Assembly (NCBI GenBank): GCA_002083525.1
Contig: LWDM01000048.1
Span: 1-23,653, forward strand
Direction of reading: 5' to 3'
Source: Proteobacteria bacterium SG_bin9
GTDB lineage: Bacteria; Pseudomonadota; Alphaproteobacteria; Rhizobiales; Xanthobacteraceae
DNA: 23,653 nucleotides
A model generated the notes under the pieces. That model searched no databases and was not told where the DNA came from. It was given only the letters and a program-made list of their open reading frames with translations. The position numbers and the translations under genes are program-made. This document shows, piece by piece, positions 6,866 through 12,989 of the stretch. Numbering within the stretch: the first letter of the stretch is position 1; every line of letters starts with the position of its first letter.

Positions 6866-6894
6866 AGGCTACTGCCACTCCGCCTTTTCGTCAA
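6866..6894 (-). promoter_or_regulatory. housekeeping promoter of the metX-metW operon
   Basis: On the minus strand TTGACG (6894-6889) is followed by exactly 17 nt and TAGCCT (6871-6866). CTTGACG is the typical alphaproteobacterial -35 element; the -10 is weaker. Predicted transcription would start near 6859, only a few bases before the SAM-II aptamer, which is where riboswitch leaders normally begin. That agreement is the main support. Confidence 0.65.
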
Positions 6895-6996
6895 GGCACG
6901 CCTAGGGTTAACGGCAGGCCGCGAACGGCGGCCAGCAACCCTGCCGCAAGGTTTTCTTTGCTTTCGGGCACCGTCTTACCTAATCAGATGCGTTTA
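6895..6996. other. intergenic stretch between the metX promoter and the paired hairpin element
   Basis: This stretch has no convincing ORF. Together with the riboswitch region and the paired hairpins it makes up the 489-bp gap between metX and the chorismate mutase gene. The promoter of the rightward aromatic operon should lie here or inside the hairpins. The only candidate seen, TTGCTT then 17 nt then TAATCA ending about 6986, matches the consensus poorly at -10 and is not called. Confidence 0.4.
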
Positions 6997-7074
6997 CTAG
7001 TGGAGCGGATTTGACATTCGCGACCACCTGACCGCGGGCTACCGATGCGAATGTCAAATCCAAAGCTCCACTAG
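6997..7074. repeat. bulged hairpin repeat 1a (first half of 168-bp paired element)
   Basis: A 78-bp hairpin. The outer stem is 10 bp, CTAGTGGAGC (6997-7006) with GCTCCACTAG (7065-7074). A 3-nt bulge AAA (7062-7064) lies on the right arm only. The inner stem is GGATTTGACATTCGC (7007-7021) with GCGAATGTCAAATCC (7047-7061), extendable by one G-T pair. The loop is about 23 nt. Both stems are fully complementary. It forms a head-to-head pair with repeat 1b, separated by 13 AT-rich bases. Confidence 0.9.
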
Positions 7075-7087
7075 AAACATATATTTG

Positions 7088-7164
7088 CTAGTGGTCCTTT
7101 GATTCTAACATTCGCAAAGAACGAGCGCCGCAACGGAATGCGAATGTTAGAATCGGACCACTAG
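7088..7164. repeat. bulged hairpin repeat 1b (second half of 168-bp paired element)
   Basis: A 77-bp hairpin with the mirror layout of 1a. The outer stem is CTAGTGGTCC (7088-7097) with GGACCACTAG (7155-7164). The bulge TTT (7098-7100) lies on the left arm only. The inner stem is GATTCTAACATTCGCA (7101-7116) with its exact complement at 7139-7154. The loop is 22 nt, 7117-7138. Where it differs from 1a in the stems, both arms differ together, so pairing is kept. It ends 17 bp before the chorismate mutase start codon. Confidence 0.9.
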
Positions 7165-7181
7165 AGCTATTCAAGGCCATC

Positions 7182-8030
7182 ATGTCGAAGCCTCCCGCCC
7201 CCGTCTCGCTGCAGGACCTGCGCCGCGAAATCGATAGTATCGATGAGCAGGTGCATCGTCTGCTCATGCAACGCGGCGACATCATCGATCGCCTGATCGC
7301 GGTGAAGCAGACGCAGGAAGTCGGCTCCGCATTCCGGCCGGCGCGCGAAGCCGACATGATGAAGCGTCTCGCGGAACGCCATCGCGGCATTCTGCCGCTC
7401 GATACCGTCGAGAGCATCTGGCGCGTCATCATCTCGACTTTCACGTATGTGCAGGCGCCGTTCTCGATGCATGCGGATCTGTCGCACGGCGAGTCGGCGA
7501 TGCGCGACTCCGCGCGCTTTCACTTCGGCTTCACCGTGCCGTTCATCGCGCATCTCGGCGCGGGCGCGGCCGTCGAAGCTGTCGCGAAATCGAAAGGCGA
7601 TCTTGCGCTCGTCTCTGCCGCGGCGAGCCGCACTGCATGGTGGACGGCACTGGAAGGCGCAGGCGCACCGCGCATCATCGCGCGCCTCCCTTTCATTGAG
7701 CGTGCCGATCATCCGGCGGCGCTTCCGGTGTTCGTGATCTCGCGCGTGGCGGACGAGGCACTCGTCACCGACGTCGAGGTGTGGAGCGTGCGCGTCTCCG
7801 GCTGGGGTGCCGAGGTTGCGCGAGCGCTGGTGCCGCTGGCGGACATTATCGCCGTGCCGGAGACGGCGTCCGACGGCGCCGCGCTGCTGATCTCCGTGCC
7901 GTCCAGCGAGGGCCTGGAGGGCATCACCGCAGCCCTGCGCCGCGCGGGGGCCACGGTGCGCGGAACAGCCCTCGTCGGCAGCCACGCGAAGCGCTATACG
8001 GTGGCGCCGAGCGAGACCGCTCGCGCCTGA
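7182..8030 (+). CDS. AroQ-type chorismate mutase with C-terminal domain of unknown role
   Basis: 282 residues. Residues 10-92 are an AroQ chorismate mutase domain, which turns chorismate into prephenate. By-eye alignment to the E. coli domain places the active-site residues at Arg14, Arg31, Lys42, Arg55, Glu56 and Gln91, all present. Residues about 108-275 form a second domain (FHFGFTVPFIAHLGAGAAVE, GDLALVSAAASRTAWW, LPVFVISR). Its layout recalls the periplasmic-binding-like fold of prephenate dehydratase, but no clear dehydratase TRF motif is seen. First gene of an operon with an aminotransferase (27 bp on) and tyrA. AAGG at 7173-7176 is a good Shine-Dalgarno for the ATG. Confidence 0.85.
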   Translation: MSKPPAPVSLQDLRREIDSIDEQVHRLLMQRGDIIDRLIAVKQTQEVGSAFRPAREADMMKRLAERHRGILPLDTVESIWRVIISTFTYVQAPFSMHADLSHGESAMRDSARFHFGFTVPFIAHLGAGAAVEAVAKSKGDLALVSAAASRTAWWTALEGAGAPRIIARLPFIERADHPAALPVFVISRVADEALVTDVEVWSVRVSGWGAEVARALVPLADIIAVPETASDGAALLISVPSSEGLEGITAALRRAGATVRGTALVGSHAKRYTVAPSETARA

Positions 8031-8057
8031 AAGACCGAATTTCTGGAGCTTTGAGAT

Positions 8058-9152
8058 ATGACTGCCCCCGTGCCGAATCCCGGCATTTTGAGCATCGCAC
8101 CCTACGTGGCCGGCAAAAGCGGCGGCCCGGCCAACGTGCGCATCTTCAAGCTGTCGGCCAACGAGACCCCGCTCGGCCCGTCGCCGAAGGCCATCGAGGC
8201 ATTCAAGGCAACCGCGCTGCATCTCGAGGACTACCCGGAAGGGTCCTCGCGCGTGCTGCGTGAAGCGATCGGCCGCCGCTACGGCCTCGATCCGAACCGC
8301 ATCATCTGCGGCGCCGGCTCGGACGAAGTGCTCAACATGCTCGCGCACACGTTCCTCAAGCACGGCGACGAGGCGATCCACACCGCGCACGGCTTCCTGG
8401 TCTATCCGATCGCGACCATGGCGAGCAGCGCGACAGCGGTGGTCGCCGCGGAGAAGGATTTCTGCACCGACGTCGACGCGATTCTCGCGCGCGTGACGCC
8501 GCGCACGAAGATGGTCTGGCTCGCCAACCCGAACAATCCGACCGGCACGTACATTCCGTTCGACGAGGTGAAGCGGCTGCGTAACGCGCTGCCGTCGCAT
8601 GTGCTGCTGGTGCTCGACGCAGCCTATTCGGATTACGTCTCACGCAACGACTACGAGTCGGGCATCGAGCTCGTCGCCACCACCGACAACACGGTGATGA
8701 CGCACACGTTCTCGAAGATCCACGGCCTCGCGGCGCTGCGCGTCGGCTGGATGTTCGGCCCATCGAACATCATCGACGCGATCAACCGCATCCGCGGGCC
8801 GTTCAACGTCTCGCATCCGGCGATGGTTGCGGCGGCCGCCGCGATCGAAGACCTCGAGCATGTCCGCAAGTCGCAGGAGCACAATGCGCACTGGTTGCCA
8901 TGGCTGACGGAAGAGATCAGCAAGCTCGGCCTGAAGGTGACGCCGAGCGTCGCCAACTTCGTGCTGATCCACTTCCCGGCCGACAAGGGCAAGACCGCGG
9001 ACGAGGCCGACGCCTTCCTCACCGCGCGTGGACTGATCCTGCGCGGGCTGAAGAACTACGGCATTCCGCATGCGCTGCGCCTCACGGTCGGCACCGAGGA
9101 GGCGAACCGCCTCGTCGTCAAAGCGCTGACCGAGTTCATGGGGCGCAAGTGA
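8058..9152 (+). CDS. hisC: histidinol-phosphate / aromatic aminotransferase (HisC type)
   Basis: 364 residues, a fold-type I PLP aminotransferase of the HisC family. Landmarks are KLSANETPLGPSPKA near the N-terminus, ICGAGSDEVL, LANPNNPTG (Asn160 region), VLDAAYSDY and the PLP-binding Lys220 in THTFSKIHGLAALRVGW. HisC converts imidazole-acetol phosphate to histidinol phosphate, but HisC-type enzymes beside tyrA often transaminate prephenate, phenylpyruvate or 4-hydroxyphenylpyruvate. Its place between chorismate mutase and tyrA suggests that use here, and a second hisC in a his operon would be expected elsewhere. GGAG at 8045-8048 is its Shine-Dalgarno. Its stop codon overlaps the tyrA start. 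Confidence 0.9.
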   Translation: MTAPVPNPGILSIAPYVAGKSGGPANVRIFKLSANETPLGPSPKAIEAFKATALHLEDYPEGSSRVLREAIGRRYGLDPNRIICGAGSDEVLNMLAHTFLKHGDEAIHTAHGFLVYPIATMASSATAVVAAEKDFCTDVDAILARVTPRTKMVWLANPNNPTGTYIPFDEVKRLRNALPSHVLLVLDAAYSDYVSRNDYESGIELVATTDNTVMTHTFSKIHGLAALRVGWMFGPSNIIDAINRIRGPFNVSHPAMVAAAAAIEDLEHVRKSQEHNAHWLPWLTEEISKLGLKVTPSVANFVLIHFPADKGKTADEADAFLTARGLILRGLKNYGIPHALRLTVGTEEANRLVVKALTEFMGRK

Positions 9153-10090
9153 ACGCTGCCGCACCTTTGTTCCAGCGGATCGCGCTGATCGGCTTCGGCC
9201 TGATCGGCGGCTCGATTGCACGCGCCGCGAAAGCGCAAGGCCTCGCCGGCGAGATCGTCGCGAGCGCGCGCTCGAAGGAAACGCGCGCGCGCGTGGCCGA
9301 ACTCGGCATCACCGATCGCGTGCTGGAGACCAACATCGAGGCGGTGAAGGATGCCGATCTCGTCATCCTGTGCATTCCGGTCGGCATCTGCGGCGAGGTC
9401 GCCAAGGAAATCGCGCCGTATCTGAAGGCCGGCGCCATCGTCTCCGACGTCGGCTCGGTGAAGGGTGCGGTGCTGCGCGACATGGCGGCGCATCTGCCGG
9501 CGAACGTGCATTTCGTTCCGGCGCATCCAGTGGCGGGCACCGAGCATTCGGGCCCTGATTCAGGCTTCGCCGAGCTCTTCATCAACCGCTGGTGCATTCT
9601 CACGCCGCCGGATAATGCGGACACCGCGGCCGTCGACAAGCTTGCGAAGTTCTGGAGCGCGATCGGCGCCAACGTCGAGATCATGACCGCTGATCACCAC
9701 GATCTCGTGCTGGCGGTGACGAGTCATCTGCCGCACCTGATCGCCTACACCATCGTCGGCACGGCCGACGAACTGGAAGACGTGACGCGCTCGGAAGTGC
9801 TGAAGTTCTCGGCCGGCGGCTTCCGCGACTTCACCCGCATCGCGGCGTCCGATCCCACCATGTGGCGCGACGTGTTCCTCACCAACAAGGATGCGGTGCT
9901 GGAAATGCTCGGCGCGTTCCAGGAAGACCTGTCGAAGCTGACACGCGCCATCCGCCGCGGCGACGGCGACGCTCTGTTCGATCACTTCACGCGTACGCGG
10001 GCGATCCGCCGCGGCATCGTCTCGATCGGACAGGATGCAGCGAGCGCCGACTTCGGCCGCCCGCACGCGAGCCTCACCAAGAAAGACTAG
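9149..10090 (+). CDS. tyrA: prephenate/arogenate dehydrogenase TyrA
   Basis: 313 residues. TyrA oxidatively decarboxylates prephenate or arogenate with NAD(P)+ on the way to tyrosine. The N-terminal Rossmann motif is IALIGFGLIGGSIARA (11-26). VSDVGSVKGAVL and the catalytic His126 in PAHPVAGTEHSG follow, then the helical C-terminal domain (SHLPHLIAY, AGGFRDFTRIAASDP). The start is the GTG at 9149, which overlaps the hisC stop as GTGA, a translational coupling signal; upstream in-frame sequence is only the hisC gene in another frame. No ACT domain is seen, so feedback control, if any, is elsewhere. The 3' end overlaps the opposing DUF2125 gene by 4 bp. Confidence 0.92.
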   Translation: MNAAAPLFQRIALIGFGLIGGSIARAAKAQGLAGEIVASARSKETRARVAELGITDRVLETNIEAVKDADLVILCIPVGICGEVAKEIAPYLKAGAIVSDVGSVKGAVLRDMAAHLPANVHFVPAHPVAGTEHSGPDSGFAELFINRWCILTPPDNADTAAVDKLAKFWSAIGANVEIMTADHHDLVLAVTSHLPHLIAYTIVGTADELEDVTRSEVLKFSAGGFRDFTRIAASDPTMWRDVFLTNKDAVLEMLGAFQEDLSKLTRAIRRGDGDALFDHFTRTRAIRRGIVSIGQDAASADFGRPHASLTKKD

Positions 10091-11271
10091 AACAACGGCG
10101 GAATCTGCGCGACGCGCAGCGGGCCGACGAACACGTTGCCGTCGACGAAACGCACCGGAATGTTCTGCGCCTTGCGGCCTTCGAGCGTCGTCGCGGGGCC
10201 GAGCTGCGCCAGTCCGCTCTCAATGCTCTGCCGCACGACCCGGTCGAGGCCGGGGATCGCCTTGTTCAGCGCACCGAGCAGCTTGTTGACGTCGTTGGCG
10301 TTGACGCCGCGCGCGACGCGATCGACCTGCTGCTGCGATACGCCTTCCTGCAACAGCTTGTCGATGCCGAGCGCCGGCGCGATCTTCTCGACGCCCGCGA
10401 TCGTCATCTGCAGTTCGCCGTTGAGCAGTCCGCTCGGGCTGATGCCGAGCGAGCCGGCGGCGACCGACAGAAAGTCCTTTTGCGAGATGCGCGACTGCAC
10501 CACATCGATGCGCCCGCCCGCCGCCTGAATCTCGCGGAAGCGATCCGGCCATGGCTTCGGCGAGAAGTCTTTCAGGCCACGCAGCATGACGCGAATATCC
10601 GCATCGAACGGCTCCGCGAACAGCGGTTGGATACCCTGCACGCTGCCTTGCGCTATTTGAAGAACCGTTTCGATCACCGGGTTGTCGGCAGCCGATCCCT
10701 CCGCGAGACGCGCATGCAGCTCGGCATGTTGGCCGCGGAACAGCGGCGCCGGCACCGGCCCGGCGACGAGATCGATGGCGAGATTGTCGAACTCGAGCGA
10801 CGAGCGCTGCGGCACTTCCGGCAATCCGTAGACGCTGCTGCGGCCCTTTGACCACCCGGCCGACACGAACGGTTTCTCGCCGCGCTCGGCGAGCGTAAGG
10901 GGCCCGGTGAAATCCGCGATCAGCCGCTTCGGATCGTAGACCTGCGAGATCACCGCGATATCGGCGAGCTTGGCGGTCAGCCGCGTCTGCGCCGTGTCGG
11001 GCTCTGCGGTCTGCGCAAGCAAGGTTACACTGACGTCGCTACAACGAACCTCGAAGCGGAACGGGAAGCCGCCGACCGAGCGCTTGGCGCAGTCGTAGAC
11101 GCGGCCGGACTGCGCCTCGCGGGCACGCCAGCCATCGAGCCGGTCGCTGATCTGCGAGGAGGCGAAGAACCAGAAGCCGCTCCAGACGATCGCAAGCGCG
11201 ATGACCGTCACCGGCATGAAGAAAAGGCCAAAGCGCGAGCGGGTACCCGGTTTTCGAAGTTCGTCAATCAT
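10087..11271 (-). CDS. DUF2125 domain-containing membrane-anchored protein
   Basis: 394 residues. A single membrane segment lies at about residues 15-37 (FGLFFMPVTVIALAIVWSGFWFF). A long, probably periplasmic part follows, opening with SDRLDGWRAREAQSGRVYDCAKRSVGGFPFRFEVRCSD, the conserved DUF2125 core with two cysteines. The function of the family is unknown; the repeated short beta-rich segments suggest a tubular or lipid-binding fold, but that is only inference. The start codon (11271-11269) lies in the loop of hairpin repeat 2a, and residues about 4-11 (ELRKPGTR) are encoded by the hairpin arm. An internal ATG at 11217 would remove these residues and shorten the region before the membrane segment. 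Tail-to-tail with tyrA, sharing CTAG. Confidence 0.8.
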   Translation of the reverse strand: MIDELRKPGTRSRFGLFFMPVTVIALAIVWSGFWFFASSQISDRLDGWRAREAQSGRVYDCAKRSVGGFPFRFEVRCSDVSVTLLAQTAEPDTAQTRLTAKLADIAVISQVYDPKRLIADFTGPLTLAERGEKPFVSAGWSKGRSSVYGLPEVPQRSSLEFDNLAIDLVAGPVPAPLFRGQHAELHARLAEGSAADNPVIETVLQIAQGSVQGIQPLFAEPFDADIRVMLRGLKDFSPKPWPDRFREIQAAGGRIDVVQSRISQKDFLSVAAGSLGISPSGLLNGELQMTIAGVEKIAPALGIDKLLQEGVSQQQVDRVARGVNANDVNKLLGALNKAIPGLDRVVRQSIESGLAQLGPATTLEGRKAQNIPVRFVDGNVFVGPLRVAQIPPLF

Positions 11272-11316
11272 TGCAACACACTCTCAAACGAACTTCGAAA
11301 ACCGAAGGGTACCCGC
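11239..11316. repeat. bulged hairpin repeat 2a (first half of second 168-bp paired element)
   Basis: A 78-bp hairpin. The outer stem is GCGGGTACCC (11239-11248) with GGGTACCCGC (11307-11316). The bulge GAA (11304-11306) is on the right arm only. The inner stem is the 16-mer GGTTTTCGAAGTTCGT (11249-11264) with 11288-11303. The loop is 23 nt, 11265-11287. The layout is the same as repeat 1a although the sequence differs at many positions. The left arm and part of the loop are inside the DUF2125 coding region. Confidence 0.9.
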
Positions 11317-11328
11317 AATTTTTTGATT

Positions 11329-11406
11329 CCAGTCCCGCTTTCGATCTGAAGTTTCTGAAGATGGACTTGCCGCCACGGTGCAGAAACTTCAGATCGGCGG
11401 GACTGG
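11329..11406. repeat. bulged hairpin repeat 2b (second half of second 168-bp paired element)
   Basis: A 78-bp hairpin. The outer stem is CCAGTCCCGC (11329-11338) with GCGGGACTGG (11397-11406). The bulge TTT (11339-11341) is on the left arm only. The inner stem is CGATCTGAAGTTTCTG (11342-11357) with 11381-11396, perfectly paired. The loop is 23 nt, 11358-11380. It follows 2a after 12 AT-rich bases and has the layout of 1b. Its loop shares AAGA, GCCGC and ACGG in the same order with the loop of 1b. Confidence 0.9.
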
Positions 11407-11577
11407 GGGGCTGATGCGGGAAATGTTGTCATTTGAAGACCTTGCGACTGAAATCGGGCAATAACGCGATGATCGGTTGCGGCAATAAATCCCGTCCGGA
11501 TAGCGGTTGCGCATAGCTCCATGCGCGGCCCCCAAGCGGATTTCGCGATTCGTGAAAATCATCTAATCAAACCGGCG
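11407..11577. other. intergenic region upstream of the ChaC-like gene
   Basis: Between hairpin repeat 2b and the chosen ChaC start nothing was recognised beyond an in-frame ATG at 11521 that would add 19 residues (MRGPQADFAIRENHLIKPA) without similarity to the family. Promoters for both the DUF2125 and ChaC genes should lie here or within the hairpins, but no convincing pair of -35 and -10 boxes was found. Confidence 0.4.
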
Positions 11578-12168
11578 ATGACCTCCAACCCCTCCACCCA
11601 TCAAACCTCAAGCCACGACCTTTGGGTGTTCGGATATGGCTCGCTGATGTGGCGGCCCGGCTTCGACTATATCGACCGGGTCCAGGCCCGGCTGATCGGC
11701 GAACACCGCGCCTTGTGCGTCTATTCCTTCGTTCACCGCGGAACTCCGGAAAAGCCCGGCCTCGTACTCGGACTAGATCGCGGCGGCGCCTGCCGCGGCG
11801 TTGCGTTCCGCGTCGCGGCCGCCAAGCGCGAGGCGACCATCGCGTATCTGCGCGAGCGCGAACAGGTGACGTCCGTTTATCGCGAGGTGACACGTTCAGT
11901 CTGGCTTGAGAACAACACGCGCGACAGGGTCAGCGCCGTGACATACGCGGTCGACCGTTCACACGCCCAATACGCCGGAAAATTGACGCTTGCCGAACAG
12001 CTGCGGTTTGTGCGTCAGGGCCACGGACGCTCGGGAATCAACAGCGACTATGTGATTTCGACGGTCGCCGCGATCGAACAACTCGGCTTTCGTGACGAAC
12101 CGCTGCACAGGCTTGCGGAGATGCTGAAGGCGCACGCACACTCGCCGACAGAGGAAACCGGCGTTTAG
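11578..12168 (+). CDS. ChaC-like gamma-glutamylcyclotransferase
   Basis: 196 residues from the chosen start. ChaC enzymes cut glutathione to 5-oxoproline and Cys-Gly in the cytoplasm. The N-terminal DLWVFGYGSLMWRPGFD contains the YGSL glutamyl-binding motif (20-23), and IAYLREREQVTSVYREV carries the acidic residues (Glu93/Glu95) around the expected catalytic glutamate. GVAFRV and the later DYVISTV segment also fit the family. An in-frame ATG at 11521 exists, but family members usually start a few residues before DLWVFGYGS, so 11578 is preferred; neither has a strong Shine-Dalgarno. The stop overlaps the end of the opposing plsC gene by 4 bp. Confidence 0.88.
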   Translation: MTSNPSTHQTSSHDLWVFGYGSLMWRPGFDYIDRVQARLIGEHRALCVYSFVHRGTPEKPGLVLGLDRGGACRGVAFRVAAAKREATIAYLREREQVTSVYREVTRSVWLENNTRDRVSAVTYAVDRSHAQYAGKLTLAEQLRFVRQGHGRSGINSDYVISTVAAIEQLGFRDEPLHRLAEMLKAHAHSPTEETGV

Positions 12169-12953
12169 CTGGTTGCGTCTTCCGATGGCGTGAGAACCGG
12201 TGAACGGCCGAACAGCGCCGCCTGTTCGCGCAGGCCCGCATCGATCAGCTTGTTGGACGCATCCTCGATCTTTGCTTCGAGCGTACGAAGGAAATCCTCA
12301 GCCGACAGGCCCGGCTGGATGGGATCGAGAATCTCGATGACGAGCGTTCCCGGATAACGCAGGAACTTGCGCCGCGGCCAGAACAGTCCGCTGTTCAGCG
12401 CGACAGGGATGCAGGGCACGTCGCATTCGACATAGATCTGCGACACACCGTATTTGTAGGTCGGCGGCGCGCCAACCGATTTGCGCGTCCCTTCCGGAAA
12501 AATGATCAGCTGCCGCCCGGACCGAATTTCCTCGCGCGCCCGCTTGGTCATGTCAACGAGCGCCGACTTTCCGGCCGCGCGGTTGATGGCGATCATCTCG
12601 GCCTTGATCAGGTACCAGCCGAAGAACGGCAGCCATGTCAGCTCACGCTTGAGGATGTAGAGCGGCTCTTTCAGTACCGAGACCAGCGCGAACGTCTCGA
12701 ACATCGATTGATGCTTGGCGGCGATGATCAACGGCTCGTTCTTGAGTTTTTCGAGCCCGCGATATTCGAGCTTCACGCGGCAAATCTTCTCGAGAAGCCA
12801 GATCGAGGTCAGTCCCCACATCTTGGCGATCCACAAGATGCCGTAGCGCGGCATCAGGTAGGTGGGAATGCCGAGCAGCACCCAAAAGACGAGGTTCGCG
12901 TAGAAAACGACGTTGTAGATGACCGAACGCAGGACAATCGAAAATTTCGACAC
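12165..12953 (-). CDS. plsC: 1-acyl-sn-glycerol-3-phosphate acyltransferase
   Basis: 262 residues. PlsC acylates lysophosphatidic acid at position 2 to make phosphatidic acid at the inner membrane. A hydrophobic N-terminal segment (VIYNVVFYANLVFWVLLG, about 11-28) anchors it. The HX4(D/E) catalytic motif is KHQSMFET (His81, Glu86), the glutamate form seen in many proteobacterial PlsC proteins. FPEGTR lies at 152-157, and VPCIPVALNSG is the usual later block. The start codon is GTG (12953-12951). The gene is last in an ftsE-ftsX-ydcF-plsC run, 36 bp after the ydcF-like gene, and converges on the ChaC gene with a 4-bp overlap. Confidence 0.93.
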   Translation of the reverse strand: MSKFSIVLRSVIYNVVFYANLVFWVLLGIPTYLMPRYGILWIAKMWGLTSIWLLEKICRVKLEYRGLEKLKNEPLIIAAKHQSMFETFALVSVLKEPLYILKRELTWLPFFGWYLIKAEMIAINRAAGKSALVDMTKRAREEIRSGRQLIIFPEGTRKSVGAPPTYKYGVSQIYVECDVPCIPVALNSGLFWPRRKFLRYPGTLVIEILDPIQPGLSAEDFLRTLEAKIEDASNKLIDAGLREQAALFGRSPVLTPSEDATS

Positions 12954-12989
12954 AGGTGATTTCCGTCTTTTGTTCCCGCAGCGGCCAGC

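Noticed and set aside
7011..7016. Perfect TTGACA -35 box inside hairpin 1a
   Set aside because: No acceptable -10 box lies 16-18 nt downstream on that strand; the match is part of the stem sequence.
6997..7164. Paired hairpins considered as integron attC sites
   Set aside because: attC sites also keep structure over sequence and have extrahelical bases, but the GTTRRRY / RYYYAAC core boxes are missing and no integrase or cassette array is present.
7167..8600. Long open frame on the minus strand (477 codons) opposite the chorismate mutase and hisC genes
   Set aside because: Its product is Arg/His/Ala-rich without recognisable motifs, and the plus strand carries two clear enzymes; GC-rich coding DNA often leaves the antisense frame open.
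6997..11406. Paired hairpins considered as a CRISPR array or insertion sequences
   Set aside because: There are only two distant elements with no regular spacers, no cas genes, no transposase and no clear target-site duplications.
12693..12716. Glutamate instead of aspartate in the PlsC HX4D motif as a possible loss of activity
   Set aside because: The KHQSxxET form is common in proteobacterial PlsC proteins, and the FPEGTR motif is intact.
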